A DNA stretch of 64,000 nucleotides from Streptomyces sp. NBC_00568 (GTDB taxonomy: Bacteria > Actinomycetota > Actinomycetes > Streptomycetales > Streptomycetaceae). The notes beneath the pieces were generated by a model, which made no database searches, was not told the origin of the DNA, and saw only the letters and a program-made list of their open reading frames with translations. The stretch lies in assembly GCF_026341855.1 (NCBI RefSeq), contig NZ_JAPENW010000001.1:5447001-5511000 (forward strand), read 5' to 3'. Positions 26,643-35,115 of the stretch are shown here, piece by piece (positions within the stretch are counted from its first letter, which is position 1; each line of letters starts with the position of its first letter). Made by a program: the position numbers and the translations under genes.

Positions 26643-27107
26643 GTGAAGCTGGATTCGATGTACCAGGAAGTCATCCTGGACCACTACAAGCACCCGCACG
26701 GGCGCGGTCTCCGGGATGGCGACGCCGAGGTGCACCACGTCAATCCCACGTGCGGTGACGAGATCACCCTGCGCGTGAAGTACGACGGCGAGCGGATCGA
26801 GGACATCTCGTACGAGGGGCAGGGCTGCTCGATCAGCCAGGCCTCGGCCTCCGTACTGAACGACCTCCTGGTCGGCAAGGACGTGTCCGACGCGCAGAAG
26901 ATCCAGGAGACCTTCCTGGAGCTGATGCAGTCCAAGGGCCGGATCGAGCCCGACGACGCGATGGAGGAGGTGCTGGAGGACGCGGTCGCGTTCGCCGGTG
27001 TCTCCAAGTACCCGGCCCGGGTCAAGTGCGCCCTCCTCAGCTGGATGGCGTGGAAGGACGCGACGGCCCAGGCTCTGGGCGAGAGCGCCGAGAGGAAGAC
27101 GGCATGA
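26643..27107 (+). CDS. sufU: SufU sulfur-transfer protein
   Basis: A 154-residue SufU/IscU-type protein. Three conserved cysteines are visible: NPTCGDEI near 40, GQGCSISQASAS near 66, and RVKCALLSW near 126; in Gram-positive SufU these with Asp hold zinc and accept sulfur from SufS. The start is GTG 26643. The stop overlaps sufT by ATGA. Confidence 0.96.
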   Translation: MKLDSMYQEVILDHYKHPHGRGLRDGDAEVHHVNPTCGDEITLRVKYDGERIEDISYEGQGCSISQASASVLNDLLVGKDVSDAQKIQETFLELMQSKGRIEPDDAMEEVLEDAVAFAGVSKYPARVKCALLSWMAWKDATAQALGESAERKTA

Positions 27108-27499
27108 GCGAGAACACTGTGACATCGGAGGAGACCGCTGTGACGGCGGACGAGACCGCTGTGGCGTCGGGCGAGATCCTGACGACGAAGCCGGCCTCCG
27201 AGGAAGAGGTCCGCGAGGCGCTCTATGACGTCGTCGACCCCGAGCTGGGCATCGACGTCGTCAACCTCGGGCTCATCTACGGCATTCACATCGACGACGC
27301 GAACATCGCGACGATCGACATGACCCTGACGTCCGCGGCCTGCCCGCTCACCGACGTCATCGAGGACCAGGCCAAGTCCGCCACGGACGGCCTCGTCAAC
27401 GAACTGCGCATCAACTGGGTGTGGATGCCGCCGTGGGGCCCGGACAAGATCACGGACGACGGCCGCGAGCAGCTTCGGGCGCTCGGCTTCAACGTCTGA
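27104..27499 (+). CDS. sufT: MIP18-family Fe-S maturation protein SufT
   Basis: A 131-residue DUF59/MIP18 protein that ends the operon. The first about 28 residues, rich in Thr, Glu and Val (MSENTVTSEETAVTADETAV), look disordered and repetitive; the domain begins at SEEEVREALYDVVDPELGIDVVNLGLIY and has the conserved cysteine in SAACPLTD. SufT proteins help deliver clusters to target enzymes. It is translationally coupled to sufU and followed by a clear terminator. Confidence 0.93.
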   Translation: MSENTVTSEETAVTADETAVASGEILTTKPASEEEVREALYDVVDPELGIDVVNLGLIYGIHIDDANIATIDMTLTSAACPLTDVIEDQAKSATDGLVNELRINWVWMPPWGPDKITDDGREQLRALGFNV

Positions 27500-27564
27500 G
27501 TCCCCGGGGCTTCGGCACTTCGTAGGTCGGTGCCTGGGTACGCGGGTACCTCGGTACCTCGCAT

Positions 27565-27590
27565 GGGGCGGCACCTTCGGGTGCCGCCCC
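27565..27590 (+). terminator. Terminator of the suf operon
   Basis: An 11-bp perfect stem GGGGCGGCACC/GGTGCCGCCCC with a TTCG tetraloop, 65 bases after sufT and before a convergent gene. Confidence 0.85.
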
Positions 27591-27622
27591 ATCGTGCTTT
27601 CCTCGGCGGGACGCTCGGGGCC

Positions 27623-28579
27623 TCAGGCCCAGCCCCGCACCAGACGGAACGCCGAGTCCGCCCGGTAGAGCCTGCTGTCCTCGGAACGCTCCAGGCGGAG
27701 CTGGAAGTTGCGGTGCCGCAGGAATCGGCCCGGGTAGTTGACCGCCTCCAGCATGACGGCGCCCGAGGAGGACGCGCGGGGGCAGAAGGTGGCGTCCTTC
27801 CGGAAGAGGCTGGAGCCGTCGTAGCGGTCGGCGCGCAGGACGAAGTCGCGATGGCGCAGGTAGGAGCCGTCGGTGGTGGTGAAGGAGTAGCAGGAGGAAT
27901 TCGCCAGTCCCGCGACCACCTTGAAGCTGGCGGCCCGCCGGGTCGCGGCCGAGCTGCCCGGGCCCACCGGGTCGAGCCGGACCTTTCCGTCGCTCAGATG
28001 CCAGAAACGGTCGGGGTAGTTGACCGCCTGGACCGACTTCCACGAGGAGGCCGGCCGGGGCGGGGAAGCGGCGCCGGAGGCGGCGGGCGCGGACGTTCCG
28101 GGGACGGAACGGCTGGCGGAGCCCTGATCCGACGGCCCTGGCGAGGCGGAGCCGGTCGAGGCGGAATCCGGTGAGGCCGAGTGCGCGGTCCCGGGCGAGG
28201 ACAGTGCGTTCTTGCCCACCGGGGCCGTGGTCGCTCCGGCGGGCGCCGTGGGGGCGCCGGGGAGGAAGGGGTTCGTCGTGTCGGCGAGGGTCCTGTTGTC
28301 CGCCCGAGTCCGTGATGGATCGTCAGAACGGTTGCTCTGTACGGTGATCACGGTCACGGCGGCGATGGTCACGGCCACCGCGAGCCCCCCGGCCAGCCAG
28401 AGCCGGCGTGTCCCGGGCAGCCTGCCCTCGTCACCGGCCCTCTCCCAGGACGCCCGGGGTACGGGAACGAGATCGGTGGTCACCGGGTAGGGCGCGCCGT
28501 GCGGGGTGGGGCGCCAGGGCGCCAACTCCCGCGAGGGGCCGGGCCGGTCGGGCCCGGACCCGGGCGTCACTTCGGGCAT
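27623..28579 (-). CDS. Membrane-anchored AbfB-domain protein
   Basis: A 318-residue protein with a cytoplasmic N-terminus of about 60 residues, one hydrophobic segment (LWLAGGLAVAVTIAAVTVIT), a Ser/Pro/Ala-rich extracellular linker of about 110 residues, and a C-terminal beta-trefoil of the alpha-arabinofuranosidase B (AbfB) type. That domain shows its repeat units, for example VNYPDRFWHLSDGKVRLDPV and VNYPGRFLRHRNFQLRLE, each with the tyrosine-arginine-histidine pattern that binds arabinose side chains. No catalytic domain is attached, so it is probably a surface carbohydrate-binding protein. ATG 28579 has AGGAA 7-8 bases upstream. It converges on the suf operon. Confidence 0.8.
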   Translation of the reverse strand: MPEVTPGSGPDRPGPSRELAPWRPTPHGAPYPVTTDLVPVPRASWERAGDEGRLPGTRRLWLAGGLAVAVTIAAVTVITVQSNRSDDPSRTRADNRTLADTTNPFLPGAPTAPAGATTAPVGKNALSSPGTAHSASPDSASTGSASPGPSDQGSASRSVPGTSAPAASGAASPPRPASSWKSVQAVNYPDRFWHLSDGKVRLDPVGPGSSAATRRAASFKVVAGLANSSCYSFTTTDGSYLRHRDFVLRADRYDGSSLFRKDATFCPRASSSGAVMLEAVNYPGRFLRHRNFQLRLERSEDSRLYRADSAFRLVRGWA

Positions 28580-28839
28580 ACGCGTTCCTAAAGGGGGAGG
28601 GTGAGCGCGCGAGAGGGCGACACGAGGTGAGGAGAGTGCCGGCACACGGAGCGGGAGCGGTCGTGGAGGCCCGGTGTGCGACTGGTGAAACAGTAGTGGA
28701 ACCGGTGACTTCTGAGCAGTCGTTTCCCGCAGCGATACCGGTGAATTACCAGGCGGTACAGGGGAGTTGTCCGACAGTGCCGGGCAATCGCACGAAGTCG
28801 GGCGCTGCGTGCGGGTGCGGGTGCGGATGCGGTCGGTGG

Positions 28840-28957
28840 CGGGTGTCCTCGCCCTCGGGGCGCGCCGGGCCGGCGTGGGGCAGGGCGAGGACGTCGGCCG
28901 GGTCGTCCTCGCCGATCCCGAGGGCGACGAGTTCCGTGTGCAGCGGCCGAAGGCGTC
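28840..28957 (+). pseudogene. Remnant of a VOC (glyoxalase/bleomycin-resistance) gene
   Basis: In the frame with codons starting at 28767 the plus strand reads GVLALGARRAGVGQGEDVGR then VVLADPEGDEFRVQRP. This matches the C-terminal beta-alpha-beta unit of vicinal-oxygen-chelate proteins, including the metal-ligand Glu region (normally DPEGNEFCV). No matching N-terminal half, start codon or RBS is found before it, so it is read as a truncated, dead gene lying in the 379-base gap between two minus-strand genes. The stretch 28580-28840 holds nothing else I can identify. Confidence 0.6.
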
Positions 28958-28958
28958 G

Positions 28959-30089
28959 CTAGTGGACCGGGCCGGGCCCACCCGGAGCGCCCGGCGCCGC
29001 CGGCCCACCGGGCGTCTCCGGAACCCCGGCCACGCGTATCAGCACGTCCGCCAGGCCCTCCCGGCGGATGCGCTGGTCGATGTACAGCAGATTCGTCACC
29101 AGGGGCATGAACACCATGGAGAACAGCTGGGTGACGATGGCCGAGATCACCGTGAGCACCAGGTAGGGCCCGAGGTCGGGCACGGTCTGGCTGAAGGCGT
29201 CCGCGATGTCCGTGGGCGGCGGCGCGGAGGGGTCGTACGGCTGCGGGCTCGGCATGGCGAACATGAGCGGCAGCCGGAGCACGAGCGACCCGATGACCAC
29301 GATCAGGCCGCCGAGCAGTGAGATGCCGAAGGTGCGCCACCACGCGCCGCGCATCAGCCGCACCGAACGCCGCATCGCCGTCAGGGGGGACGCCGCCTCC
29401 AGCACGGCGGCGGCCGGGGCGAAGCTGAACAGGACGTACAGCCAGACCGTCAGCGGTACCGAGAGCAGCAGGAGCAGGAAGGCGATCCCGGCGGGCAGGA
29501 ACGGCTCGGAGGCCAGGGACGCGAGCAGCGTCATGAGCAGCAAGGCGAACAGCGCCGTCGGAATCACCATGATCAGGCTCATCAGCAGCGTCACGCCGAG
29601 TACGGAGGGGGTGCGCGGCCAGGCGCGCCGCCAGACGGCTCCGATGCGGGCCCGCCGTCCGAGTACGGCCTCGTGCAGGGTTGCCGCGGACGAGGCCTGC
29701 ATGAAGGCGTTGGCCACCAGCGTGGCCAGCATCCCGACGACCCACAGGGCCCCGAACGTGATGAGGACGGGCCGGGCGTCGGCCCACTCCGCCGAACCGG
29801 AACCCCTGAAGAGCCGGTGCAGATGGTCCGCCTCCGAGGCGTAGGCGATGCCCCCCAGGCCCACGGTCAGGGCCACCAGGACCAGGCAGGCCAGCGAGGC
29901 GAGCCCGAACAGCGGCCGCGCGTAACGGCGCATCGTGACGAAGGCACCGCCGAGGACCGTGTCCACGCCGAGCGGGGCGAGGGGGATCACCCCGGGCTTG
30001 GGCGGTGGCGGTGGCGGCGGCATCCAGCCCCAGCCGCCCGGAGGACCTCCGTACGGCCCCGACGGTCCCCACCCAGAACTGTCCGACAT
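28959..30089 (-). CDS. Multi-pass membrane protein of unknown function
   Basis: A 376-residue protein with a Gly/Pro-rich cytoplasmic head (GGPPGGWGWMPPPPPPPKPG) followed by at least six hydrophobic segments, for example LFGLASLACLVLVALTVGLG, LGVTLLMSLIMVIPTALFALL and TFGISLLGGLIVVIGSLVL, and a Pro/Gly-rich tail. The layout, with LRRSVRLMRGAWWRTFGI-like helix-turns, resembles the glycerophosphodiesterase-type membrane domains common in actinobacteria (often annotated as DUF7847 or similar). No active-site motif is seen. The stop is TAG at 28959. Confidence 0.75.
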   Translation of the reverse strand: MSDSSGWGPSGPYGGPPGGWGWMPPPPPPPKPGVIPLAPLGVDTVLGGAFVTMRRYARPLFGLASLACLVLVALTVGLGGIAYASEADHLHRLFRGSGSAEWADARPVLITFGALWVVGMLATLVANAFMQASSAATLHEAVLGRRARIGAVWRRAWPRTPSVLGVTLLMSLIMVIPTALFALLLMTLLASLASEPFLPAGIAFLLLLLSVPLTVWLYVLFSFAPAAAVLEAASPLTAMRRSVRLMRGAWWRTFGISLLGGLIVVIGSLVLRLPLMFAMPSPQPYDPSAPPPTDIADAFSQTVPDLGPYLVLTVISAIVTQLFSMVFMPLVTNLLYIDQRIRREGLADVLIRVAGVPETPGGPAAPGAPGGPGPVH

Positions 30090-30201
30090 GCCTCGTGCGC
30101 TCCATTGCTTTCGGGAATCTGTGCGATTCCGGCCCCCACTGTGATCGCGAACGATATCCGGTGGGGTGCATGGTGCCCATGGGGTTTGCGGGATCGCTTT
30201 G

Positions 30202-30237
30202 TGTACGGGTGTACGTATCGATGTGTACGCTCGTACG
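30202..30237. promoter_or_regulatory. Paired GTACG operator candidate before the SMR gene
   Basis: Four GTACG words at 30203, 30211, 30225 and 30233 make two similar 14-base sites, TGTACGGGTGTACG and TGTACGCTCGTACG, 22 bases apart (two helical turns), ending one base before the SMR start codon. A dimer-of-dimers TetR regulator would fit; one is encoded two genes on. Confidence 0.5.
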
Positions 30238-30238
30238 C

Positions 30239-30559
30239 ATGGGATACGTACTGCTCGCCGGAGCCATCGCGGCGGAGGTCGGCGCGACCACCGCGATGAA
30301 GTACACGGAAGGCTTCAGCAGGCTGTGGCCGTCGCTGCTGACCGTCCTCGGATACGTCGTCGCCTTCGCGCTGCTCGCGCAGACCCTGAAGACCGTCTCG
30401 GTCGGCACGGCCTACGCGATCTGGGCGGGCGTCGGCACCGCCGCCATCGCGGCGATCGGCATGCTGTTCCTCGGCGAGGGGCTCACGGCCGCGAAGGCCG
30501 CCGGGATCGCGCTCATCATCGGCGGAGTCGTGCTGCTGAACCTGGGCGGGGCGCACTGA
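30239..30559 (+). CDS. Small multidrug resistance (SMR) family transporter
   Basis: A 106-residue four-helix membrane protein of the EmrE/SugE family, which exports cationic drugs or guanidinium compounds against protons. The essential membrane glutamate is Glu13 in LLAGAIAAEVGATTAMK; GTAYAIWAGVGTAAIA in helix 3 and LIIGGVVLLNLGGAH at the end are family features. ATG 30239 directly follows the operator candidate. The TetR gene at 30594 lies 34 bases downstream on the same strand and probably represses both. Confidence 0.93.
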   Translation: MGYVLLAGAIAAEVGATTAMKYTEGFSRLWPSLLTVLGYVVAFALLAQTLKTVSVGTAYAIWAGVGTAAIAAIGMLFLGEGLTAAKAAGIALIIGGVVLLNLGGAH

Positions 30560-30593
30560 TGGCCGCGCCCGGCGCGGCGGACGGCGGCCTGTG

Positions 30594-31139
30594 ATGGCGC
30601 GCCGGTACGACCCCGAGCGGCGGCAGCGGATCATCGACGCGGCGATCCGCGTCGTCGGCGCCAAGGGCATCGCCGGGCTGAGCCACCGCTCCGTCGCCGC
30701 CGAGGCCGACGTGCCGCTCGGCTCCACCACGTATCACTTCAGGACCCTCGACGAACTCATGGTCGCGGCCCTGCGCCAGGCCAACGAGGGCTTCGCCAAG
30801 GTGCTCGCCGCGCGCGGCGCCCTGGAGGACACCCGGGCCGACCTGGCCGCCGAGCTCGCCGGGCTGATCGGCGAGTGGCTGGCCGGTGACCGGACGGGCG
30901 TGGAGCTGGAGTACGAGCTCTACCTCGCCGCCCTCCGCAGACCCGCCTTGCGTCCGGTCGCCGCCGAGTGGATCGACAGCCTCGTCGAGCCGCTGGCCCG
31001 GCGCACGGACCCGGTCACCGCGCGGGCGCTCGTCGCCCTGCTCGACGGGATCTGCCTCCAGGTGCTGCTGACGGGGACGTCGTACGACGAGGAGTACGCG
31101 CGCGAGGTGCTGGCACGGGTCCTGCCGCCCGGTACCTGA
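30594..31139 (+). CDS. TetR-family transcriptional regulator
   Basis: A 181-residue regulator with a TetR N-terminal DNA-binding domain: RRQRIIDAAIRVVGAKGIAGLSHRSVAAEADVPLGSTTYHF, containing the helix-turn-helix and the LGSTTYHF recognition helix end. The C-terminal ligand domain is shorter than in classic TetR. ATG 30594 overlaps a GTG at 30591. Position after the SMR gene suggests it controls that exporter. Confidence 0.9.
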   Translation: MARRYDPERRQRIIDAAIRVVGAKGIAGLSHRSVAAEADVPLGSTTYHFRTLDELMVAALRQANEGFAKVLAARGALEDTRADLAAELAGLIGEWLAGDRTGVELEYELYLAALRRPALRPVAAEWIDSLVEPLARRTDPVTARALVALLDGICLQVLLTGTSYDEEYAREVLARVLPPGT

Positions 31140-31193
31140 GACGTCCCGCGTACCGGTTCGCCCGGGCGGGCCCCGCCAAGTTAGGTTTCACCC

Positions 31194-32183
31194 ATGACCG
31201 ACACGACTGCTTCTCGTACCACCGGCGCCGTCGCCGCCGGGCTCGCCACCCTCACCGCCGACGGCACCGTTCTCGACACCTGGTTCCCCGCCCCCGAACT
31301 GTCCGCCGAGCCCGGCCCGGCCGGTACCGAGCGGCTGTCCGCCGAGCGCGCCGTGGAACTGCTCGGCGAGGGAGCCGCGCAGGCGATCGGCCCCGACGCC
31401 CGCCGGGGCGTCGAGGTGGTCGCGGTCCGTACGGTCATCGCGTCGCTGGACGACAAGCCGCTCGACGCGCACGACGCGTACCTGCGTCTGCACCTTCTCT
31501 CGCACCGCCTGGTCAAGCCGCACGGCCAGAACCTGGACGGTGTGTTCGGACTGCTCGCCAACGTCGCCTGGACCTCGCTGGGCCCGGTCGCCGTCGACGA
31601 CGTCGAGAAGGTCCGGCTGAACGCCCGCGCCGCCGGCCTGCACCTCCAGGTGACCTCCATCGACAAGTTCCCGCGCATGACGGACTACGTCGCGCCCAAG
31701 GGTGTCCGCATCGCCGACGCCGACCGGGTCCGCCTCGGCGCGCACCTCGCCGAGGGCACGACCGTCATGCACGAGGGCTTCGTGAACTTCAACGCGGGCA
31801 CGCTCGGCACCTCCATGGTCGAGGGCCGTATCTCCGCCGGTGTCGTCGTCGGCGACGGCTCGGACATCGGCGGCGGCGCGTCCACCATGGGCACCCTCTC
31901 GGGCGGCGGCAACGTCCGCATCACCATCGGCGAGCGCTGCCTCGTCGGCGCGGAGGCGGGCGTCGGCATCGCCCTCGGCGACGAGTGCGTGGTCGAGGCC
32001 GGGCTCTACGTCACCGCCGGCACCCGCGTGACGATGCCCGACGGAGACATCGTCAAGGCCCGCGACCTGTCCGGGGCGTCGAACATCCTGTTCCGCCGCA
32101 ACTCGGTCACCGGGACCGTCGAGGCGCGCCCGAACAACGCGGTCTGGGGCGGCCTGAACGAGGTCCTGCACAGCCACAACTGA
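31194..32183 (+). CDS. dapD: 2,3,4,5-tetrahydropyridine-2,6-dicarboxylate N-succinyltransferase
   Basis: A 329-residue left-handed beta-helix acyltransferase of the lysine/meso-diaminopimelate pathway, of the longer actinobacterial type. Hexapeptide repeats run from about residue 160 (SDIGGGASTMGTLSGGG, VRITIGERCLVGAEAGVGIA). The catalytic Glu lies in HEGFVNFNAGTLG. There is no Shine-Dalgarno sequence; TAGGTT at 31181-31186 lies 7 bases before the ATG, consistent with a leaderless message. dapA for the same pathway is at 37170-38138. Confidence 0.95.
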   Translation: MTDTTASRTTGAVAAGLATLTADGTVLDTWFPAPELSAEPGPAGTERLSAERAVELLGEGAAQAIGPDARRGVEVVAVRTVIASLDDKPLDAHDAYLRLHLLSHRLVKPHGQNLDGVFGLLANVAWTSLGPVAVDDVEKVRLNARAAGLHLQVTSIDKFPRMTDYVAPKGVRIADADRVRLGAHLAEGTTVMHEGFVNFNAGTLGTSMVEGRISAGVVVGDGSDIGGGASTMGTLSGGGNVRITIGERCLVGAEAGVGIALGDECVVEAGLYVTAGTRVTMPDGDIVKARDLSGASNILFRRNSVTGTVEARPNNAVWGGLNEVLHSHN

Positions 32184-32188
32184 TCATC

Positions 32189-32211
32189 GACGGCCGTGAC
32201 ATGCGGCCGTC
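32189..32211 (+). terminator. Hairpin after dapD
   Basis: GACGGCCG/CGGCCGTC with a 7-nt loop, 5 bases after the dapD stop. Confidence 0.6.
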
Positions 32212-32273
32212 CCCCCGATCACCGCTCCGAACCGCTGCCGAGCTCTCGGCGGGTGGCGGCGCTGGTGGTCGTG

Positions 32274-32343
32274 GAGCGCCCTCCCCGGCCCGAGCAGGGC
32301 CCGGGAGGGCGCTCGTGCGTCCGCCGGAGGCGGGCGGACGCAC
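32274..32343. terminator. Twin hairpins between convergent genes
   Basis: Two back-to-back perfect stems, 12 bp (32274-32285 with 32303-32314) and 11 bp (32315-32325 with 32333-32343), lie just before the stop of the minus-strand gene at 32353 and after dapD. Confidence 0.75.
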
Positions 32344-32352
32344 GATGCCGGG

Positions 32353-32850
32353 TCAGAGGGTCGTGGCGAACTCCTCGAGAGCCTCGAAGTCCGTCTCGCG
32401 CAGGCCGAGTCGGGGGTCGACGTTGCGCAGCAGAGCGGGTGCGTGATGGTGGGCGGCGACGAACGCCTCGTCGGCCGGGCTCTGTTCGTCGTCCACCCAG
32501 GCGAAGGAGCGGCCCGCGGCGTGGGCCACGATGCGTTCCGTCTTCCAGTGGACGCCGTCGGGGCGCTCGGCGAACAGGGCGCCGGTGAAGTCGACGTAGG
32601 GGAGTTCGGGGAGGCCGATCACGGGGGCGATCCAGCGGTTGGCGGCGTCCATCCAGGTGGTGGCCCAGCACAGGTCGTAGCCGAGGGCGAGCAGGGCGCG
32701 GCCGTGGCCGGGATGGAGCCAGACGCGCAGCGGCCGGCCGGGTTCCAGGGTGACCCGGATCGTCGTGTACCCCTCGGGCCGGCGCTCCCTCTGGGCCGCG
32801 TACGGGTTCAGGGGGCCGTCGACGTCGAGATACAGCAGCGGTCGGCTCAC
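32353..32850 (-). CDS. HAD-like hydrolase-fold protein of unknown function
   Basis: A 165-residue protein opening with SRPLLYLDVDGPLNPY, the DxD motif I of the haloacid dehalogenase fold. Later it has CWATTWMDAANRWIAP and SFAWVDDEQSPADEAFV, a likely motif IV with paired Asp residues. This set is seen in a widespread Streptomyces family annotated only as hypothetical or HAD-domain protein; phosphatase activity is likely but the substrate unknown. GTG 32850 matches the usual family N-terminus; ATG 32892, with AGGA before it, would add 14 residues. Confidence 0.75.
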   Translation of the reverse strand: MSRPLLYLDVDGPLNPYAAQRERRPEGYTTIRVTLEPGRPLRVWLHPGHGRALLALGYDLCWATTWMDAANRWIAPVIGLPELPYVDFTGALFAERPDGVHWKTERIVAHAAGRSFAWVDDEQSPADEAFVAAHHHAPALLRNVDPRLGLRETDFEALEEFATTL

Positions 32851-33038
32851 CTCGACAACGTACGGCAGGAACGGCGCGGGGTCGCGGGACATCCGGGTCC
32901 TGGGCGGGGCCCGGGGACGCGCCTCACCCACGGGTCTGAAATCTTTCTCACCTCGGCAGGCATAGAAGCGGACGTGCGCGGGCGTCACCAGGTGCACAGA
33001 GGCCGGGCGCAGGGTCCGCCGGGGAAGAGAAGGTGACG

Positions 33039-33608
33039 ATGGATGCCGAAGGGCAGGAGAGTTTCAGAGAGTTCGTGGCGAATCGGTCGTCCGCGCTGCT
33101 GAGGACGGCCGTGCTCCTCAGCGGCGGGGACCGGCACGCGGCCGAGGACCTGCTGCAGACCGCGCTGGTCAAGGCGGCGGCCCGCTGGAACCGGATCGAC
33201 GACCGGGAGGCGTACGTACGGCGGATCCTCTACCGGCAGCAGGTCAGCCGCTGGCGGCTGAAGTGGCGGAGGCGTGAACTGAGCGTCGCCGAAACGCCGG
33301 AGACGCGTAGCGGGGCGGGTACCGCGGCGGACGCCACGTCGGCCGCCGAGCTGCGCCTCGTGATGCGTGGGGCGCTGGCCCGGCTCACCGACCGGCAGCG
33401 CACCGTGCTCGTGCTGCGCTACTTCGAGGATCTGCCGGAGTCCGAGGTGGCCCGGGTCCTGGGGTGTTCCGTGGGGACCGTACGGTCCACGACGCACCGC
33501 TCGCTGGCCCGGCTGCGCACCCTCGCCCCCGAACTGGAGCTGCTGGGCCCCGCCCGGGCCGAGCAGCGGCCGTCCCGTGACTTCTCGCCCGTGGAGGTGC
33601 GTCCGTGA
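33039..33608 (+). CDS. ECF sigma factor (SigE family), copy 1
   Basis: A 189-residue extracytoplasmic-function sigma factor. Region 2 includes AEDLLQTALVKAAARWNRI (promoter -10 contact) near residue 35; region 4 is LTDRQRTVLVLRYFEDLPES followed by the helix-turn-helix VARVLGCSVGTVRSTTHRSLARLR near 145-170. AGAAGG lies 6 bases before ATG 33039. Its stop overlaps the start of the membrane propeller protein by four bases, the arrangement of sigma/anti-sigma pairs. The 5' flank and most of the gene recur as copy 2 at 35116. Confidence 0.9.
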   Translation: MDAEGQESFREFVANRSSALLRTAVLLSGGDRHAAEDLLQTALVKAAARWNRIDDREAYVRRILYRQQVSRWRLKWRRRELSVAETPETRSGAGTAADATSAAELRLVMRGALARLTDRQRTVLVLRYFEDLPESEVARVLGCSVGTVRSTTHRSLARLRTLAPELELLGPARAEQRPSRDFSPVEVRP

Positions 33609-34825
33609 ACGTCGATGACCTGGTGCGCGACGCGCTCCACGAGGAGGCCGCGGACAGCATGCCCGCGCCCTCGTACCTCGCCGACCGGGTACTGGCCGTC
33701 CGGCGCCGCAGCCGGACGCGCAGGCTCGCGTCGCTCGCCGCGACCACCGCCGTCGCGGTGGCCGTCGCGGTGGCCGTCCCTCTCCTCGGCCGGGGCGGGC
33801 ACGAGGCGCGCCCCGCGAGCGAGATGAACGCGAGCGACATCATCGGGCACCCCGACCAGTCGCCGCCGAAGGACCTGATCGCGGCGGGAGACACGGTGCT
33901 GTCCGCCTTCTACGTCCACAGGAACGTCAAGCAGTCGAACGGCGACATCGTCCACCAGCGTGTGTACGGGCTCCTCGACCAGAACACGGGCAGGTACGAG
34001 AAGGCCGAGTGGGCCTACCTGGACGTCGCACCGGGCTCCCGCACCGCGGCGGTGCTGGAGGGCGAACTGCCCGCCAAGCGCATCGGGCTGCTCGACCTGA
34101 TCACGGGCAAGGTCGACCGCTGGATCGCGCTGGACCGGGGCGTCGCGGGCGTGTCCTTCTCTCCGGACGGCACGAAGCTCGTGGCGACGACCTACGCCAA
34201 GAACCCCGACCGCGGGTTCGCGGATCACAAGGAGAGGGTCAACGGCAAGGAGATTCCCGGACCGGTGCCGAGCCGTACCGGATTCACCGTCGTGGATGTG
34301 GAGTCAGGCAAGGCGGTCTGGCACGAGGCCCCGTTCCAGACCGATGAGATGGGATTGCCGGGCAACTCGCGCGAGGACTTCGACTGGAGCCATGACGGCA
34401 CACTCGTCTACGCGGACACTCCGGTGAAGCCCTTCCGCCAGTACTACAGCCTGAACGGCGACCGGGCCGACTGGCCGTCGGACGAGAAGGTCGCCGTATC
34501 GGTGCAGGCGGGGGTCTCGCCGGACGGGAAGCTCGCGGCCGGCGATTTCGCGGGCCGCGGGACCACGATCGCCGCCGCCGTCCTGGACCCGCACACCGGC
34601 AAGCAGATCACCACCGTGCCGGTGCAGCAACTCCTCGCCTGGGCCGACAACAAGCGCCTCATCGGCTGGGGCTGCGAGCCCAAGAGGTGCTCCGGCAAGG
34701 GTGAGTTCCGCAACCAGTTGCTGCTCGTCACCATCGGTACCGACAAGGTCGTACCGCTGAGCGGCTTCCGCGGAGCGAGCGCCGACTACCCGGGCCGCTG
34801 GACCCCGGTCTTCAGCTCGCGCTGA
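33605..34825 (+). CDS. Membrane-anchored beta-propeller protein, copy 1
   Basis: A 406-residue protein starting at GTG 33605. Residues 1-40 are cytoplasmic (VDDLVRDALHEEAADSMPAP), then one membrane segment (ASLAATTAVAVAVAVAVPLL), then an extracytoplasmic domain with blade-like repeats: GVSFSPDGTKLVATTYAK, VQAGVSPDGKLAAGDFAG, and TGK/ESGK turns typical of TolB/WD40-like propellers. The small N-terminal cytoplasmic part could bind the coupled sigma factor, making this a sensor/anti-sigma protein, but no known anti-sigma motif (HxxxCxxC) is present. ASEMNASDII and HPDQSPPKDLIAAGD are kept in copy 2. Confidence 0.8.
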   Translation: MNVDDLVRDALHEEAADSMPAPSYLADRVLAVRRRSRTRRLASLAATTAVAVAVAVAVPLLGRGGHEARPASEMNASDIIGHPDQSPPKDLIAAGDTVLSAFYVHRNVKQSNGDIVHQRVYGLLDQNTGRYEKAEWAYLDVAPGSRTAAVLEGELPAKRIGLLDLITGKVDRWIALDRGVAGVSFSPDGTKLVATTYAKNPDRGFADHKERVNGKEIPGPVPSRTGFTVVDVESGKAVWHEAPFQTDEMGLPGNSREDFDWSHDGTLVYADTPVKPFRQYYSLNGDRADWPSDEKVAVSVQAGVSPDGKLAAGDFAGRGTTIAAAVLDPHTGKQITTVPVQQLLAWADNKRLIGWGCEPKRCSGKGEFRNQLLLVTIGTDKVVPLSGFRGASADYPGRWTPVFSSR

Positions 34826-34954
34826 CCGACTCCTCGTACGCCGCCCGTGGCCCGTCGACCGTCTCCCGGCCGACGGGCCGCAGCGGTGCGTGGCCAGGTC
34901 CCCGCGGGCGGACCGGGCAGCCCCAAGCCGTCCCCGGCAGTCCGGCGGACACCG
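34823..34954 (-). pseudogene. Decayed 3' end of dapA left by a tandem duplication
   Basis: Read on the minus strand this gap encodes SAGLPG, then APLRPVGRETVDGPRAAYEE. The intact dapA C-terminus (37170-37330) reads SAGLPG then APLRPAGREAVDGLLAAYER. The DNA matches too: tcgtacgccgcc and cccgtcgacc occur in both. About 10 residues are missing inside the remnant and there is no gene body beyond it. It lies between propeller copy 1 and sigma copy 2, exactly where a tandem copy of [sigma-propeller-dapA end] would leave it. Confidence 0.8.
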
Positions 34955-35115
34955 TCAACTCGGCCGGACGGAAGGTCTGTTGCCGACGGCGGGACGCGGA
35001 CATCCGGACGAGCCGAGGGGATCTTTGTCGTCTCAGGCATAGCGGGGCGGGGGCGGACGCGTCACAAGGAGTACAGGGGTCGGGCACAGGGTCCGCCGGG
35101 GAAGAGAAGGTGACG

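Noticed and set aside
28767..29321. Full plus-strand gene of 184 codons
   Set aside because: Only the part before 28957 resembles a protein family; the remainder is antisense to a membrane-protein gene and there is no RBS.
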